Shown here in pieces: positions 26,636 to 35,479 of a stretch of DNA of 38,672 nt (position 1 is the first letter of the stretch; the number at the start of each line of letters is the position of its first letter). The position numbers and the translations under genes were made by a program. Source of the DNA: Sphingobacteriia bacterium (GTDB taxonomy: Bacteria > Bacteroidota > Bacteroidia > J057 > RFSG01); NCBI GenBank assembly GCA_009924095.1, contig RFSG01000014.1, positions 1 to 38,672 on the forward strand, read 5' to 3'. The notes under the pieces are model-generated. The model ran no database searches, was not told the DNA's origin, and worked only from the letters and a program-made list of their open reading frames with translations.

Positions 26636-29600
26636 TTACTTTCTGATTAGGATTGGCATCCTATACGTTTTGGAGTCGTTAAGGAGTATAGACAACACAT
26701 AACTGCCGGAGGGTAAATTCACTTGGAAGGATTCTTTCCCTCCATGATAAGCTCCCTTCCATACTTCCTGACCTGAAAGATTCACCAATGACAATGCAGC
26801 TGGTTCTAAGGTGCCTGAGGATTCGATGGTAAAACTTTCCTCCATAGGTTGAGGATATACCTTCCAATCTTCAGGTAATACTTCGGATTGAATACTTACA
26901 TTCCCAACCGTGATGGTATCTTTAAATATATCAAAACAATTATCGTTCATTGCCGTAAGCGTTACAATATACACCGATGGATAAGCATAGGTAAAACTAG
27001 GAGAAGCAAGCGTTGATGGGCTTCCCTGACCAAAGTCCCAATTATACGTAGTTCCATTTTGGCTTTGATTTACAAAACTCAAATTCAAGCCATTCTTATT
27101 ATAGGAGAATTTAGCTTTTACATAAGGCAACCATGATACAGTTATAGGTAAACTTGTACCTTGGCATCCATTGAGCAGTTGGGATACTGTATAATTACCA
27201 GAAACCGTTGGATAAATTTTAGGACCAGTAGCACCTGTTATAGGAGATCCATTCAAATACCACTGTAAGCTTCCTGGTGCGTTCACATCTAAATAGCCCA
27301 CCCCACATATGTTCATGATACTTCCTTGATTAATCAAAGGAGCAGGTGGGGCAGTAATCCATACTTGCGCGGTATCTGATCCATAACAACCATTGGTTCC
27401 CATAGCTTGATAGGATAAGATATTCATCCCCACAGAAGCTAAAGTTGGATTGAAGGAATTTCCACTCACGCCAATTCCAGAAAACACTCCTCCCGTTGGG
27501 GAACCGGTAAGGGTTTTAGGGGACGCTAATTGACACCATGGACCACCGGCTGGTGCTGAAAAACTAACCATGGGTATTGCTTTAACCTGCATCGTGGTCG
27601 AAGCCGTATAGGAACAACTTCCAGAAGTAAAGGCATATTGAAGGGTATGAGTTCCTACTCCTGCAAGAGAGGGGTCAAATGAATTGGCACTAATACCAGG
27701 ACCAGTAAAGGTTCCTCCGGCTGGAGTAGCTGCCAGTGCAACTGGTGCATCACTCCTACACACAGCAGTTGGATTCGCAAATACTGGGGTTACCAATCCT
27801 TGAACGGTTACCAATTGGCTTACCATTCCGGCACATCCTGAAATATCGGTATAGTTATAATGGATGGTGTGAGATCCACTACCAGCTTGGGAGGGAGAAA
27901 ACTGAGAACCGATGATGCCAATCCCACTAAAACTTCCTCCTGCAGGTGACCCAGATAAACTAACTGCAGAACCTGTTTCACATAAAGTTCCGGATATTCC
28001 TGTAATACTGCCGGGTGTTGCCACACTTACATTTATATCTGCTGAATCAATTCCACTACATCCCTGAGGAGAAGTATATTGATAATAAACCCGATGTGTT
28101 CCAACCCCTGCAAGGATTGGATCAAAATTGAGACCTGATATTCCAGGACCTGTTAAGCTTCCTCCTACTGGACTTGTGGTTAAAGTAACCGGAGAAGAAT
28201 TACTACATAGAGGCTGAATCGGAGCAGTAACATTTACATTGGGCTGGGTAGCAACCACAATATAACCTGTGCGGCTTAACGTATGACTACCATAAGAACC
28301 CGTTACAGAAAGGGACACTGCATAAGTGCCAGGATTTGCATAGGTAACAGTTGGAGACGCTGTGGTAGAAGTTGGAGTGGTACTTCCCGCTAAGGTCCAA
28401 TTCCAACCAATCGCTCCTCCTGTACTTAAGTCTGAGAAAATTACACTTTGCCCTGCACAGATAAGGGTTTGATTTGCGGAGAAATTGGCCTTAGGTACTC
28501 CAACTAAATTAACATCATCAATATATAAGTGGTTACCATAATTGTTGATTCCTTCAAAACGTATTCGTACCTGAGGTTGACCAGCATAAGCAATAAGATT
28601 AAAGGAATCACAGGTAACTGAACTGCCACACCAATGTGAGGAAGTGGAAGGTGTAAAGGCTGAGCCCATAGTTGTAGCGGTTGCCAGGGTATTTCCGCCT
28701 AATCTAACTAATGTATTGGGCCAGGTTACCCCACAATCTGTTGAAATCTTAACTACCAACGAGTCATTTCGGGTAGGGATTTGACGGAACGCCCGGCTAA
28801 ATCGAAATCCTACAGAGGAATAGGGAGAAAAATCGAAAGATGGAGTAACCAGTCCGTCTTTTCTACCATTCGTAGCATAATCATAAAAATTCATCCACCC
28901 AGACTTAACTCCTCCTCTAGGATTTCCTCCAGTAGTAGCAATATCCCAAGTGTAAGAGGAGTCTGGATTATCTACAAACCAATTATTGGTTTGAAGACTG
29001 TTACTTTCAAAATCGTCAGAAAAAGGCAGGGGTTGTCCACCCCCGATTACCACCATATATTGTGCTTGAATAGAAGTATCCCTTCCTCTGGAATTAATTG
29101 CTTCAAGCGTTACAGAATAAGTACCCGGTGCAGCCCAAGATACTATGGGATGTTGAAGCGTAGAGGTTGCTGGTGTACCGCCCTGAAAAGTCCATACCCA
29201 ACTGGTAGGTGTGTTATACGATAAATCGGTAAATTGAACTGGAGAACCAGCACACACTTGATTGTTGTTGGAGGTAAAACGTGCTATAGGTACAACCCCT
29301 GCAACTGCACATCCTAAAGAACGAAATGCATTTAATCTTCCAGAACCAATTAACCCTAATATAGTAGGGTTTTGTGCATCAATATTATCAGCAGAATCCT
29401 GAAGGCATTTGTAGATATCATCTGGCGTTAGTCCTGGATTCACGGATATCAATAATCCTGCAGCCCCGGCTACCATTGGGGTTGCCATAGAAGTTCCGGT
29501 TTGATTTCCATAGGAAGAAGTAGAACCTGCAAGGCAACTATATATGTTTGTACCTGGAGCCATTAAATCAACCCAATTACCATAATTAGAAGAGGCGGAT

Positions 29601-30658
29601 CTAGCATCTGTGCTCGCAGTATTTCCAATTGCCAATACATGATTATAATTAGCAGGATAAAATTGTACTTGGTTACCGTTGTTTCCAGCGGCGGCAATCA
29701 GTGCTTTTCCTTGCGACCAGGCATAATCAAACACTAGTTGTTCTACAGAGGAAGATCCTCCACTACCCCAGGACATACTGATGATCTTTGCCGGAGTATT
29801 AATTGCATATTGAACCCCTTCCATGGCCGCCTGAATGCTGGACCCACTGGTGGAACTTAGTTTACATTTAACCGGTATATAAGAAATATTAAATCCAATG
29901 GAAGCAACTCCAATTGCATTATTGGTTTTAGCTGCCACAATCCCAGCGCAATGGGTACCATGGGTAAAATTAGAGTTGGTAGCGGTTCCGGGAGGATTGG
30001 GATTATTATCTAAGTCTGCGGCATCCCATCCATTCACATCATCAATATATCCATTTTGGTCATCATCAATTCCATTACCAGCTATCTCTAATGGATTTGT
30101 CCATAGGTTTCCGATTAAATCCTGATGGGTAATTTTTACTGCATCATCTACCACCGCTACAATTGCGGAAGCACTACCGGTGGTAATATTCCAAGCTTGT
30201 TGAGCTTGAATTTTATACAATCCCCATTGTGTAGTAGTGTTGGCGGTAAAACTCGGATCATTAGGCGTAAGTACAAGGTGATAGTCAGGAACTTTTTCTA
30301 CATATTCAACTTCAGGCTGCTGGCTAATCCATGCATACAATGAGGCTTCTTGTGTAGCATTGGAGAACTTAAGTTTATAAGCAGTTTTTAAAGGTGCATA
30401 GTCTAACAATGGAAATGCTCTGGTAAAAGAACTCATTCCACATACCTGTAAAATGCTATCCCAGGAAGAAGATAAAGCACCTGGGGCAGATAAATCCTGA
30501 GGTATAGTTTTATCCCAATTCGTAAACTTTACATATAGTTCTCCTGACTTGTAATCAGATACAGGTTGGGCGAATAGTGTATCCCCTATACCCAGGGTAA
30601 TCATCAAACAAAAAAAACAATTTACCCAAAATCCAGTTACTTTCTTATCAATTCTCAT
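26636..30658 (-). CDS. Secreted subtilisin-family (S8) protease with PKD, Ig-like repeats and T9SS sorting domain
   Basis: 1340 aa from ATG at 30658; the frame opens 4 codons earlier with a TTG. Signal peptide at about 1-31 (ends TLFAQ). An N-terminal prodomain-like region precedes the S8 domain (about 125-450), whose triad is D171 (AVVDDAV), H233 (THGTHCAG) and S390 (GTSMATPMVAG), with oxyanion Asn326 (AAAGNNG). Then come a PKD domain (about 456-540), a jelly-roll MAM-like domain with FSDDFESN and LYIDDVNLVG (about 545-730), a second PKD (about 732-812), four Cys-containing Ig-like repeats with the GGxFxGxGI/GTHxxxY pattern (about 815-1105), an Ig-like module, a third PKD (about 1170-1245) and a C-terminal sorting domain (WKVYPQPMEESF to LIRK). 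It should be exported by Sec and then by T9SS, and may be surface-bound or released. All catalytic residues are present. Confidence 0.93.
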   Translation of the reverse strand: MRIDKKVTGFWVNCFFCLMITLGIGDTLFAQPVSDYKSGELYVKFTNWDKTIPQDLSAPGALSSSWDSILQVCGMSSFTRAFPLLDYAPLKTAYKLKFSNATQEASLYAWISQQPEVEYVEKVPDYHLVLTPNDPSFTANTTTQWGLYKIQAQQAWNITTGSASAIVAVVDDAVKITHQDLIGNLWTNPLEIAGNGIDDDQNGYIDDVNGWDAADLDNNPNPPGTATNSNFTHGTHCAGIVAAKTNNAIGVASIGFNISYIPVKCKLSSTSGSSIQAAMEGVQYAINTPAKIISMSWGSGGSSSVEQLVFDYAWSQGKALIAAAGNNGNQVQFYPANYNHVLAIGNTASTDARSASSNYGNWVDLMAPGTNIYSCLAGSTSSYGNQTGTSMATPMVAGAAGLLISVNPGLTPDDIYKCLQDSADNIDAQNPTILGLIGSGRLNAFRSLGCAVAGVVPIARFTSNNNQVCAGSPVQFTDLSYNTPTSWVWTFQGGTPATSTLQHPIVSWAAPGTYSVTLEAINSRGRDTSIQAQYMVVIGGGQPLPFSDDFESNSLQTNNWFVDNPDSSYTWDIATTGGNPRGGVKSGWMNFYDYATNGRKDGLVTPSFDFSPYSSVGFRFSRAFRQIPTRNDSLVVKISTDCGVTWPNTLVRLGGNTLATATTMGSAFTPSTSSHWCGSSVTCDSFNLIAYAGQPQVRIRFEGINNYGNHLYIDDVNLVGVPKANFSANQTLICAGQSVIFSDLSTGGAIGWNWTLAGSTTPTSTTASPTVTYANPGTYAVSLSVTGSYGSHTLSRTGYIVVATQPNVNVTAPIQPLCSNSSPVTLTTSPVGGSLTGPGISGLNFDPILAGVGTHRVYYQYTSPQGCSGIDSADINVSVATPGSITGISGTLCETGSAVSLSGSPAGGSFSGIGIIGSQFSPSQAGSGSHTIHYNYTDISGCAGMVSQLVTVQGLVTPVFANPTAVCRSDAPVALAATPAGGTFTGPGISANSFDPSLAGVGTHTLQYAFTSGSCSYTASTTMQVKAIPMVSFSAPAGGPWCQLASPKTLTGSPTGGVFSGIGVSGNSFNPTLASVGMNILSYQAMGTNGCYGSDTAQVWITAPPAPLINQGSIMNICGVGYLDVNAPGSLQWYLNGSPITGATGPKIYPTVSGNYTVSQLLNGCQGTSLPITVSWLPYVKAKFSYNKNGLNLSFVNQSQNGTTYNWDFGQGSPSTLASPSFTYAYPSVYIVTLTAMNDNCFDIFKDTITVGNVSIQSEVLPEDWKVYPQPMEESFTIESSGTLEPAALSLVNLSGQEVWKGAYHGGKESFQVNLPSGSYVLSILLNDSKTYRMPILIRK

Positions 30659-30670
30659 AAACACAAACAA

Positions 30671-30934
30671 CTATACCTTATGATTGGGTCTTAGGGGAAA
30701 CCCATATTTTAAAAACTTTCGCTTTTAACTCACAAGTTACCGATTTTTAACTTGTGCTTACTTTATTTTTTAAACCCAACCGTAAAAATGAAGGGTTGAA
30801 TTGAGAACTATTATCTATGCGAATAAAGATGTAATTTTTAGATTGTAAGCGTGAATAAATAAATGTTAGAATAATTTCTAGAACCATTAGTTTCTGTTAA
30901 TTTTGAATTAGTTATCTAATTAAACCACGCCTAT
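30671..30934. promoter_or_regulatory. Divergent regulatory region between the S8 and M43 protease genes
   Basis: 264 nt without coding sequence. It contains a 9-bp inverted repeat with an 8-nt centre (CACAAGTTA at 30731-30739, TAACTTGTG at 30748-30756), placed 70 nt from the S8 start, and a TAnnTTTG box near the M43 start. The dyad could be an operator shared by both directions or an RNA hairpin in the S8 leader. AT-rich otherwise. Confidence 0.4.
30898..30905 (+). promoter_or_regulatory. Candidate -7 element of the M43 protease operon
   Basis: TAATTTTG, an exact TAnnTTTG match, lies 29 nt before the ATG of the first M43 gene. The -33 position holds TTTC or similar, a weak match. Confidence 0.4.
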
Positions 30935-33900
30935 ATGCACATTTCCTCTTTAGTATTCTTCTTGCTTTCCCTTATCTTCTCATTAAGTGAAATAAATGCT
31001 CAAAACACGCATAAGAATTATCAAGTAATACCTGTTTCGGCAATTTCTCAATCCGATGCTACTGCCACCCCTGGCCTGGTGTCAAAGCCCCTTAAAGTGG
31101 GTAGTCCTACTTTTTCTGCTGTACCTGCCAGAAGAAATTGTGGAACCACTGAATATATGGAAGAGCAGTTCCGCAAGAATCCACAGTGGAAGAAAAACCT
31201 GGAAGCCTTGGATAACTTACCAGCTAACTCCAGACTCTTGCAAAGAACCCAAGCGGTTATTACAATACCAGTAGTTGTGCATGTTGTTTATCAAAACAGC
31301 ACCGAGAATATTAGTGATAATCAAATATATTCTCAAATCGCAACTCTAAATGAAGACTTTAGAAAACTAAACGCTGATACTAATTTAATCCCGAATCCCT
31401 TTAAACCCCTTGCTGCTGATGCGCAGATTGAATTCTGTTTAGCGCAACAAGACCCAAATGGTAATCCTACCACCGGAATTACCCGCACCCCTACTACGGT
31501 TTCTTCTTTTTCCCAAAATGATGATGTTAAAGCTACAAGTACTGGCGGTATTGACCCTTGGAATACTTCAGATTACTTAAATATTTGGGTATGTGATTTA
31601 GGAGGAGGATTATTAGGATATGCTCAATTCCCTGGAGGACCTTCAACAACTGACGGAGTGGTGATTGGATACAAATATTTTGGTAATCAAGGAACCGCCT
31701 CTGCTCCTTATGATTTAGGAAGAACGGCAACGCATGAAATTGGGCATTGGTTAAACCTTCGTCATATATGGGGAGATGCGAATTGTGGAAATGACTTCGT
31801 ATCAGATACTCCTACCTCACAAGCTGCTAATTATGGTTGTGTTTCCTTTCCACATGTTACTTGTAACAATGGTCCTAACGGAGACATGTATATGAATTAC
31901 ATGGATTACGGAGATGACAACTGTATTCAAATGTTTACCTCAGGTCAATCCAGCAGAATGTTAGCTGCACTTAATGGACCGCGCTCTGGTCTTTTAACTT
32001 CTGTGGGTTGTGTTCCAGTTAATGCTCCTCCAGTCGCTGATTTTGTGGCCAATAATTTGGTAATCTTAGCCGGTGGATCGGTAAGCTTCTTTGACTTAAG
32101 TACCAGCAATCCGACCAGTTGGAGTTGGACTTTTACAGGTGCCGTAACGACTACTTCAACCCAACAAGACCCCACGGGTATTGTTTACAATACCCCCGGA
32201 GTGTATACCGTTTCCCTGACCGCCACCAATGGCTTTGGTACCGATACAGAAACCAAAACTGGTTATATTACTGTTGTGGCTCCCGGTGGACCCGGTGCTT
32301 GTGACACGCTTAATTACCCTTTGAATTCCAACTATAAGTTGTACATCTATAATTCTACCGATGGATTTATGACCGGAACCAACAGTTTTGGGGATATGGC
32401 AAAAGCCAATTACTTTGGTTCTTGGGGGGTTGCCACTCAAATAACCGGTGCAGATATGTTCTTCGGATATTTAGCCGGTTCTGGTGCCACTGATGTAATT
32501 GTTAGGGTTTGGGATGCGAATGGAACCGGAGGAGCTCCTAATACAGTATTAGCCTCTCAAACGATTACATTCAATGATATAGCACCCTCCTTAATTGCCG
32601 GTGTTCCTACTACTGTTTTATTTAACAACCCTGTACCTATTACCGGACCCTTTTATTTAGGTTTTGAATTACCCTCGAGTGCAGGAGATACACTAGCTAT
32701 CTTGTCTGACTCCGTTGACACTACCGTTCCAGGTTTAGCTTGGGAACAATGGAATGACGCTACCTGGCATCCGATGAACGATCCTAACAATCAGTTTGCA
32801 GCAGAATTGAACCTGGCGATCTTCCCATTGGTGACCAACTCTCCTCCTTCTGCCGGATTTACAGTACTCAATAACACCGGTTGTATTGGCGATACCATTA
32901 ACCTAAACAATACCTCCATCAATGCTCAAGCTTATCTTTGGGATTTAACCGGAGGAACTCCAGCCGCTTATTTGGGCCTTACCCCTACCCTTACCTATCC
33001 TGCAGCTGGAACCTATACAATTTCTTTACAAGCCATTGGTTCTTGTTTGGCAACCGCAACTTATGTACTTAACAATACAGTCACCATTACACCAAATCCC
33101 AATGTAACGGTAACCCCTGCTACCACTACCATTTGCCCTGGTGCTAGTACAGTATTAACAGCAGGCGGTGCGGTTTCTTATACTTGGTCACCTGCTACAG
33201 GATTAACTTCCACTACTGGAGTATCGGTAACTTCTACCCCATTATCTAGTACGCAATATACCATAACCGGTACCAACGCTAATGGATGTAGTAATCAAAC
33301 TTCAGTATCTGTAAATGTGGTTACTAATTTAGTTCCTACCGCTTCGTTTTCTTCTACAGGAACACAAGGTTGCCCAGGACAAGTATTTGGTTTTACAAAT
33401 CTATCTACCGACGCCATTGCCTCTGTTTGGAATTTTACAGGAGGTAGTCCTTCTACCTCCACCAGTAATAATCCCGCGATTACGTATCCTAATGCAGGAA
33501 GTTTTGCAGTAACGCTTATTGCGACCGGATGTAATGGCAATGATACCTTACTCCAAACCGGGATGATCACCATTACCCAGCCTGCTGCTAGTGTTTCCCC
33601 TACGATTGATAGTGTAGGTACTGGAGGAAGTACTACCCTTACCGCCTCTGGTTCCGGATCTTATAGCTGGTCGCCGAGCGCAGGATTATCTTCCACCACA
33701 GGAGCAACGGTTACGGCTAGCCCAACCGCAACCACTACCTATACTGTAACCGTTATGGATGGTAACGGATGTTCGGATACTGCCCAAGTAATCGTTGTGG
33801 TGGATCCAAATATCATTGGGGTAGATGCTGATGCAAATACTTATGGATTTGAATTGTATCCCAATCCGGCGCATGAATCCTTTAAGGCTGTATTTAGTCA

Positions 33901-34087
33901 ACCTTTACAACAACCGGTTATCTCCCTTCGGAATATGTTAGGACAAGAAGTTCAATCGTATAGTTACCAATTATCTCAAGACGAAACCACCTTGCAGATT
34001 CAAGTAACTTCTCTACCCATTGGATTTTATCAATTGTCCGTAGTTTCAGGTGGAAAGAACTACCTCGGACGTGTGGTAATTAAATAA
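30935..34087 (+). CDS. Secreted M43 (pappalysin/cytophagalysin-like) metalloprotease with PKD repeats and T9SS sorting domain
   Basis: 1050 aa. Signal peptide at 1-22 (ends EINAQ). A propeptide-like stretch precedes the M43 catalytic domain (about 108-360), which has the zinc site HEIGHWLNLRH at 267-277 followed by IWGD, and the Met-turn in MYMNYMDYGDD (Met323). The usual Gly of HEXXHXXGXXH is Asn here. PKD domain at about 365-448; then a domain of about 185 residues I cannot assign (CDTLNYPLNSNYK to NLAIFPLV, jelly-roll-like by pattern); then PKD and Ig-like modules, with two related units containing YTWSPATGLTSTTG and YSWSPSAGLSSTTG. It ends with a T9SS sorting domain (FELYPNPAHESF to GRVVIK). 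Followed after 20 nt by a paralogue, probably co-transcribed. Confidence 0.93.
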   Translation: MHISSLVFFLLSLIFSLSEINAQNTHKNYQVIPVSAISQSDATATPGLVSKPLKVGSPTFSAVPARRNCGTTEYMEEQFRKNPQWKKNLEALDNLPANSRLLQRTQAVITIPVVVHVVYQNSTENISDNQIYSQIATLNEDFRKLNADTNLIPNPFKPLAADAQIEFCLAQQDPNGNPTTGITRTPTTVSSFSQNDDVKATSTGGIDPWNTSDYLNIWVCDLGGGLLGYAQFPGGPSTTDGVVIGYKYFGNQGTASAPYDLGRTATHEIGHWLNLRHIWGDANCGNDFVSDTPTSQAANYGCVSFPHVTCNNGPNGDMYMNYMDYGDDNCIQMFTSGQSSRMLAALNGPRSGLLTSVGCVPVNAPPVADFVANNLVILAGGSVSFFDLSTSNPTSWSWTFTGAVTTTSTQQDPTGIVYNTPGVYTVSLTATNGFGTDTETKTGYITVVAPGGPGACDTLNYPLNSNYKLYIYNSTDGFMTGTNSFGDMAKANYFGSWGVATQITGADMFFGYLAGSGATDVIVRVWDANGTGGAPNTVLASQTITFNDIAPSLIAGVPTTVLFNNPVPITGPFYLGFELPSSAGDTLAILSDSVDTTVPGLAWEQWNDATWHPMNDPNNQFAAELNLAIFPLVTNSPPSAGFTVLNNTGCIGDTINLNNTSINAQAYLWDLTGGTPAAYLGLTPTLTYPAAGTYTISLQAIGSCLATATYVLNNTVTITPNPNVTVTPATTTICPGASTVLTAGGAVSYTWSPATGLTSTTGVSVTSTPLSSTQYTITGTNANGCSNQTSVSVNVVTNLVPTASFSSTGTQGCPGQVFGFTNLSTDAIASVWNFTGGSPSTSTSNNPAITYPNAGSFAVTLIATGCNGNDTLLQTGMITITQPAASVSPTIDSVGTGGSTTLTASGSGSYSWSPSAGLSSTTGATVTASPTATTTYTVTVMDGNGCSDTAQVIVVVDPNIIGVDADANTYGFELYPNPAHESFKAVFSQPLQQPVISLRNMLGQEVQSYSYQLSQDETTLQIQVTSLPIGFYQLSVVSGGKNYLGRVVIK

Positions 34088-34107
34088 TCTTGTTGAAATA
34101 AAATAGT

Positions 34108-35394
34108 ATGATGCGTTATTTATCTTATGCCTTACTGGGTTTAGGCGTGTATTACCTAACAGCAACAGCTATTTGGGCACAAGTTCAATTCTCTACTGTT
34201 AATGCCCCATCCTCTCCAGTAAAAAGAGCCTGTGGCACTTCTGGTTATTCTCAACTTCAAGAAGAACTACATCCCGGCTTAGCAGAACAACGGCAGCAAT
34301 TGGAAAAGGAAGTGCAAAGAATTTTAAACAACACTTCCGCCTTAAATTCTAAAACTCAGCTTGCCAATACTATTCCAGTAGTTGTTCATGTGGTGTATTA
34401 TAACGCTCAGGATAGTTTATCTTTTAGTAGGATTCAATCTAATATCACACAGTTGAATGTTGATTATAACCGTTTAAATTTTGATACGGTATTAACGCCA
34501 AATCCTTTTCGACCAATTGCCGGAAGGATGGGAATTCAATTTGTACTTGCCAATCGGGATCCCAATCAACAACCCACGAATGGAGTTACCTACACTAAAA
34601 CAAACATCAATGGTTTTGGTCTAGACGACAAAATGAAATTTACTGCGCAAGGAGGAAAAGATATTTGGGATCGTACCCAATATTTAAATATTTGGGTATG
34701 TAAATTAAACAATAGTTTGTTGGGATATGCCACGCAACCTGATCCCTCTCCTTCCAGTGATTCGATAGATGGAGTGGTGATAGACTATCAATACTTCGGA
34801 GGCCCTGGAACAGGTGCTTCAGCCCCGTATAATTCAGGCAGAACGCTTACTCATGAAGTAGGGCATTATTTAGGGTTGTATCATATTTGGGGAGATACCA
34901 ATTGTGGAGATGACTTTGTAAATGATACCCCGACTTCCACAGCTGAGCATTATGGCTGCCCTTCCTATCCTCAACCCGATTGCAGTAGTAGTAGCGCCGG
35001 TGCGATGTATATGAATTACATGGATTATACAGATGATCAATGTATGAATATCTTCACCAATGGCCAGGTAGCCCGTATGAATTCTTTCATGGCTACTGCT
35101 CCCAGAGCTGCTTTATATAATTCTCCTGGCATCACTAATATTGGGGCTTCAATTATCAAAGAAGAAGGAATCCGGGTATATCCCAATCCTTCTCAAGAGG
35201 GTATTTTTTATGTAGATACGGAAGATGCTGACCTGTTAGAATCTTGTCAGGTGTATTGCTCTCCTATGCATATTCCTAAAGAGTTCACTGCTGCTAAAGG
35301 GGTAATAGATTTAAGCGCTTACCCTGCGGGTGTTTATTTTCTTCAATTTAGAAAGGATGATCAACTTAAAGTAGTTCGATTACTTAAATACTAG
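34108..35394 (+). CDS. Secreted M43 metalloprotease, short paralogue with T9SS sorting domain
   Basis: 428 aa. Signal peptide at about 1-25 (ends AIWAQ). The catalytic domain matches the upstream gene in order and motifs: VVVHVVY, YLNIWVCKL, SLLGYA, the zinc site HEVGHYLGLYH at 249-259 followed by IWGD, and the Met-turn in MYMNYMDYTDD. Here the metzincin Gly is kept. The PKD and Ig-like modules of the larger paralogue are missing; the catalytic domain leads directly to a sorting domain (about 345-428, IRVYPNPSQEGIF to VRLLKY). The tandem arrangement suggests duplication with domain loss or gain, and the 20-nt spacing a shared mRNA. A terminator follows. Confidence 0.93.
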   Translation: MMRYLSYALLGLGVYYLTATAIWAQVQFSTVNAPSSPVKRACGTSGYSQLQEELHPGLAEQRQQLEKEVQRILNNTSALNSKTQLANTIPVVVHVVYYNAQDSLSFSRIQSNITQLNVDYNRLNFDTVLTPNPFRPIAGRMGIQFVLANRDPNQQPTNGVTYTKTNINGFGLDDKMKFTAQGGKDIWDRTQYLNIWVCKLNNSLLGYATQPDPSPSSDSIDGVVIDYQYFGGPGTGASAPYNSGRTLTHEVGHYLGLYHIWGDTNCGDDFVNDTPTSTAEHYGCPSYPQPDCSSSSAGAMYMNYMDYTDDQCMNIFTNGQVARMNSFMATAPRAALYNSPGITNIGASIIKEEGIRVYPNPSQEGIFYVDTEDADLLESCQVYCSPMHIPKEFTAAKGVIDLSAYPAGVYFLQFRKDDQLKVVRLLKY

Positions 35395-35427
35395 TCGAAT
35401 ACTATTATATAGAAATTTAGTATAAAT

Positions 35428-35458
35428 AAAAAATCCCCTATCAAAAGGGGATTTTTTT
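35428..35458. terminator. Bidirectional intrinsic terminator
   Basis: A-run plus TCCCC (35428-35438) pairs with GGGGA plus T-run (35447-35458), an 8-nt loop between them. The A/T tracts on both sides make it work in either direction. It lies between the M43 operon (ending 35394) and the convergent helicase gene (ending 35480). Confidence 0.88.
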
Positions 35459-35479
35459 TGTTGTGTGCTTACAGTAGAA

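Noticed and set aside
28781..29224. A 147-codon open frame on the plus strand inside the S8 protease gene
   Set aside because: Antisense shadow of a clearly coding, domain-rich gene; its composition (Arg, Ser, Ile) is typical of a mirror frame.
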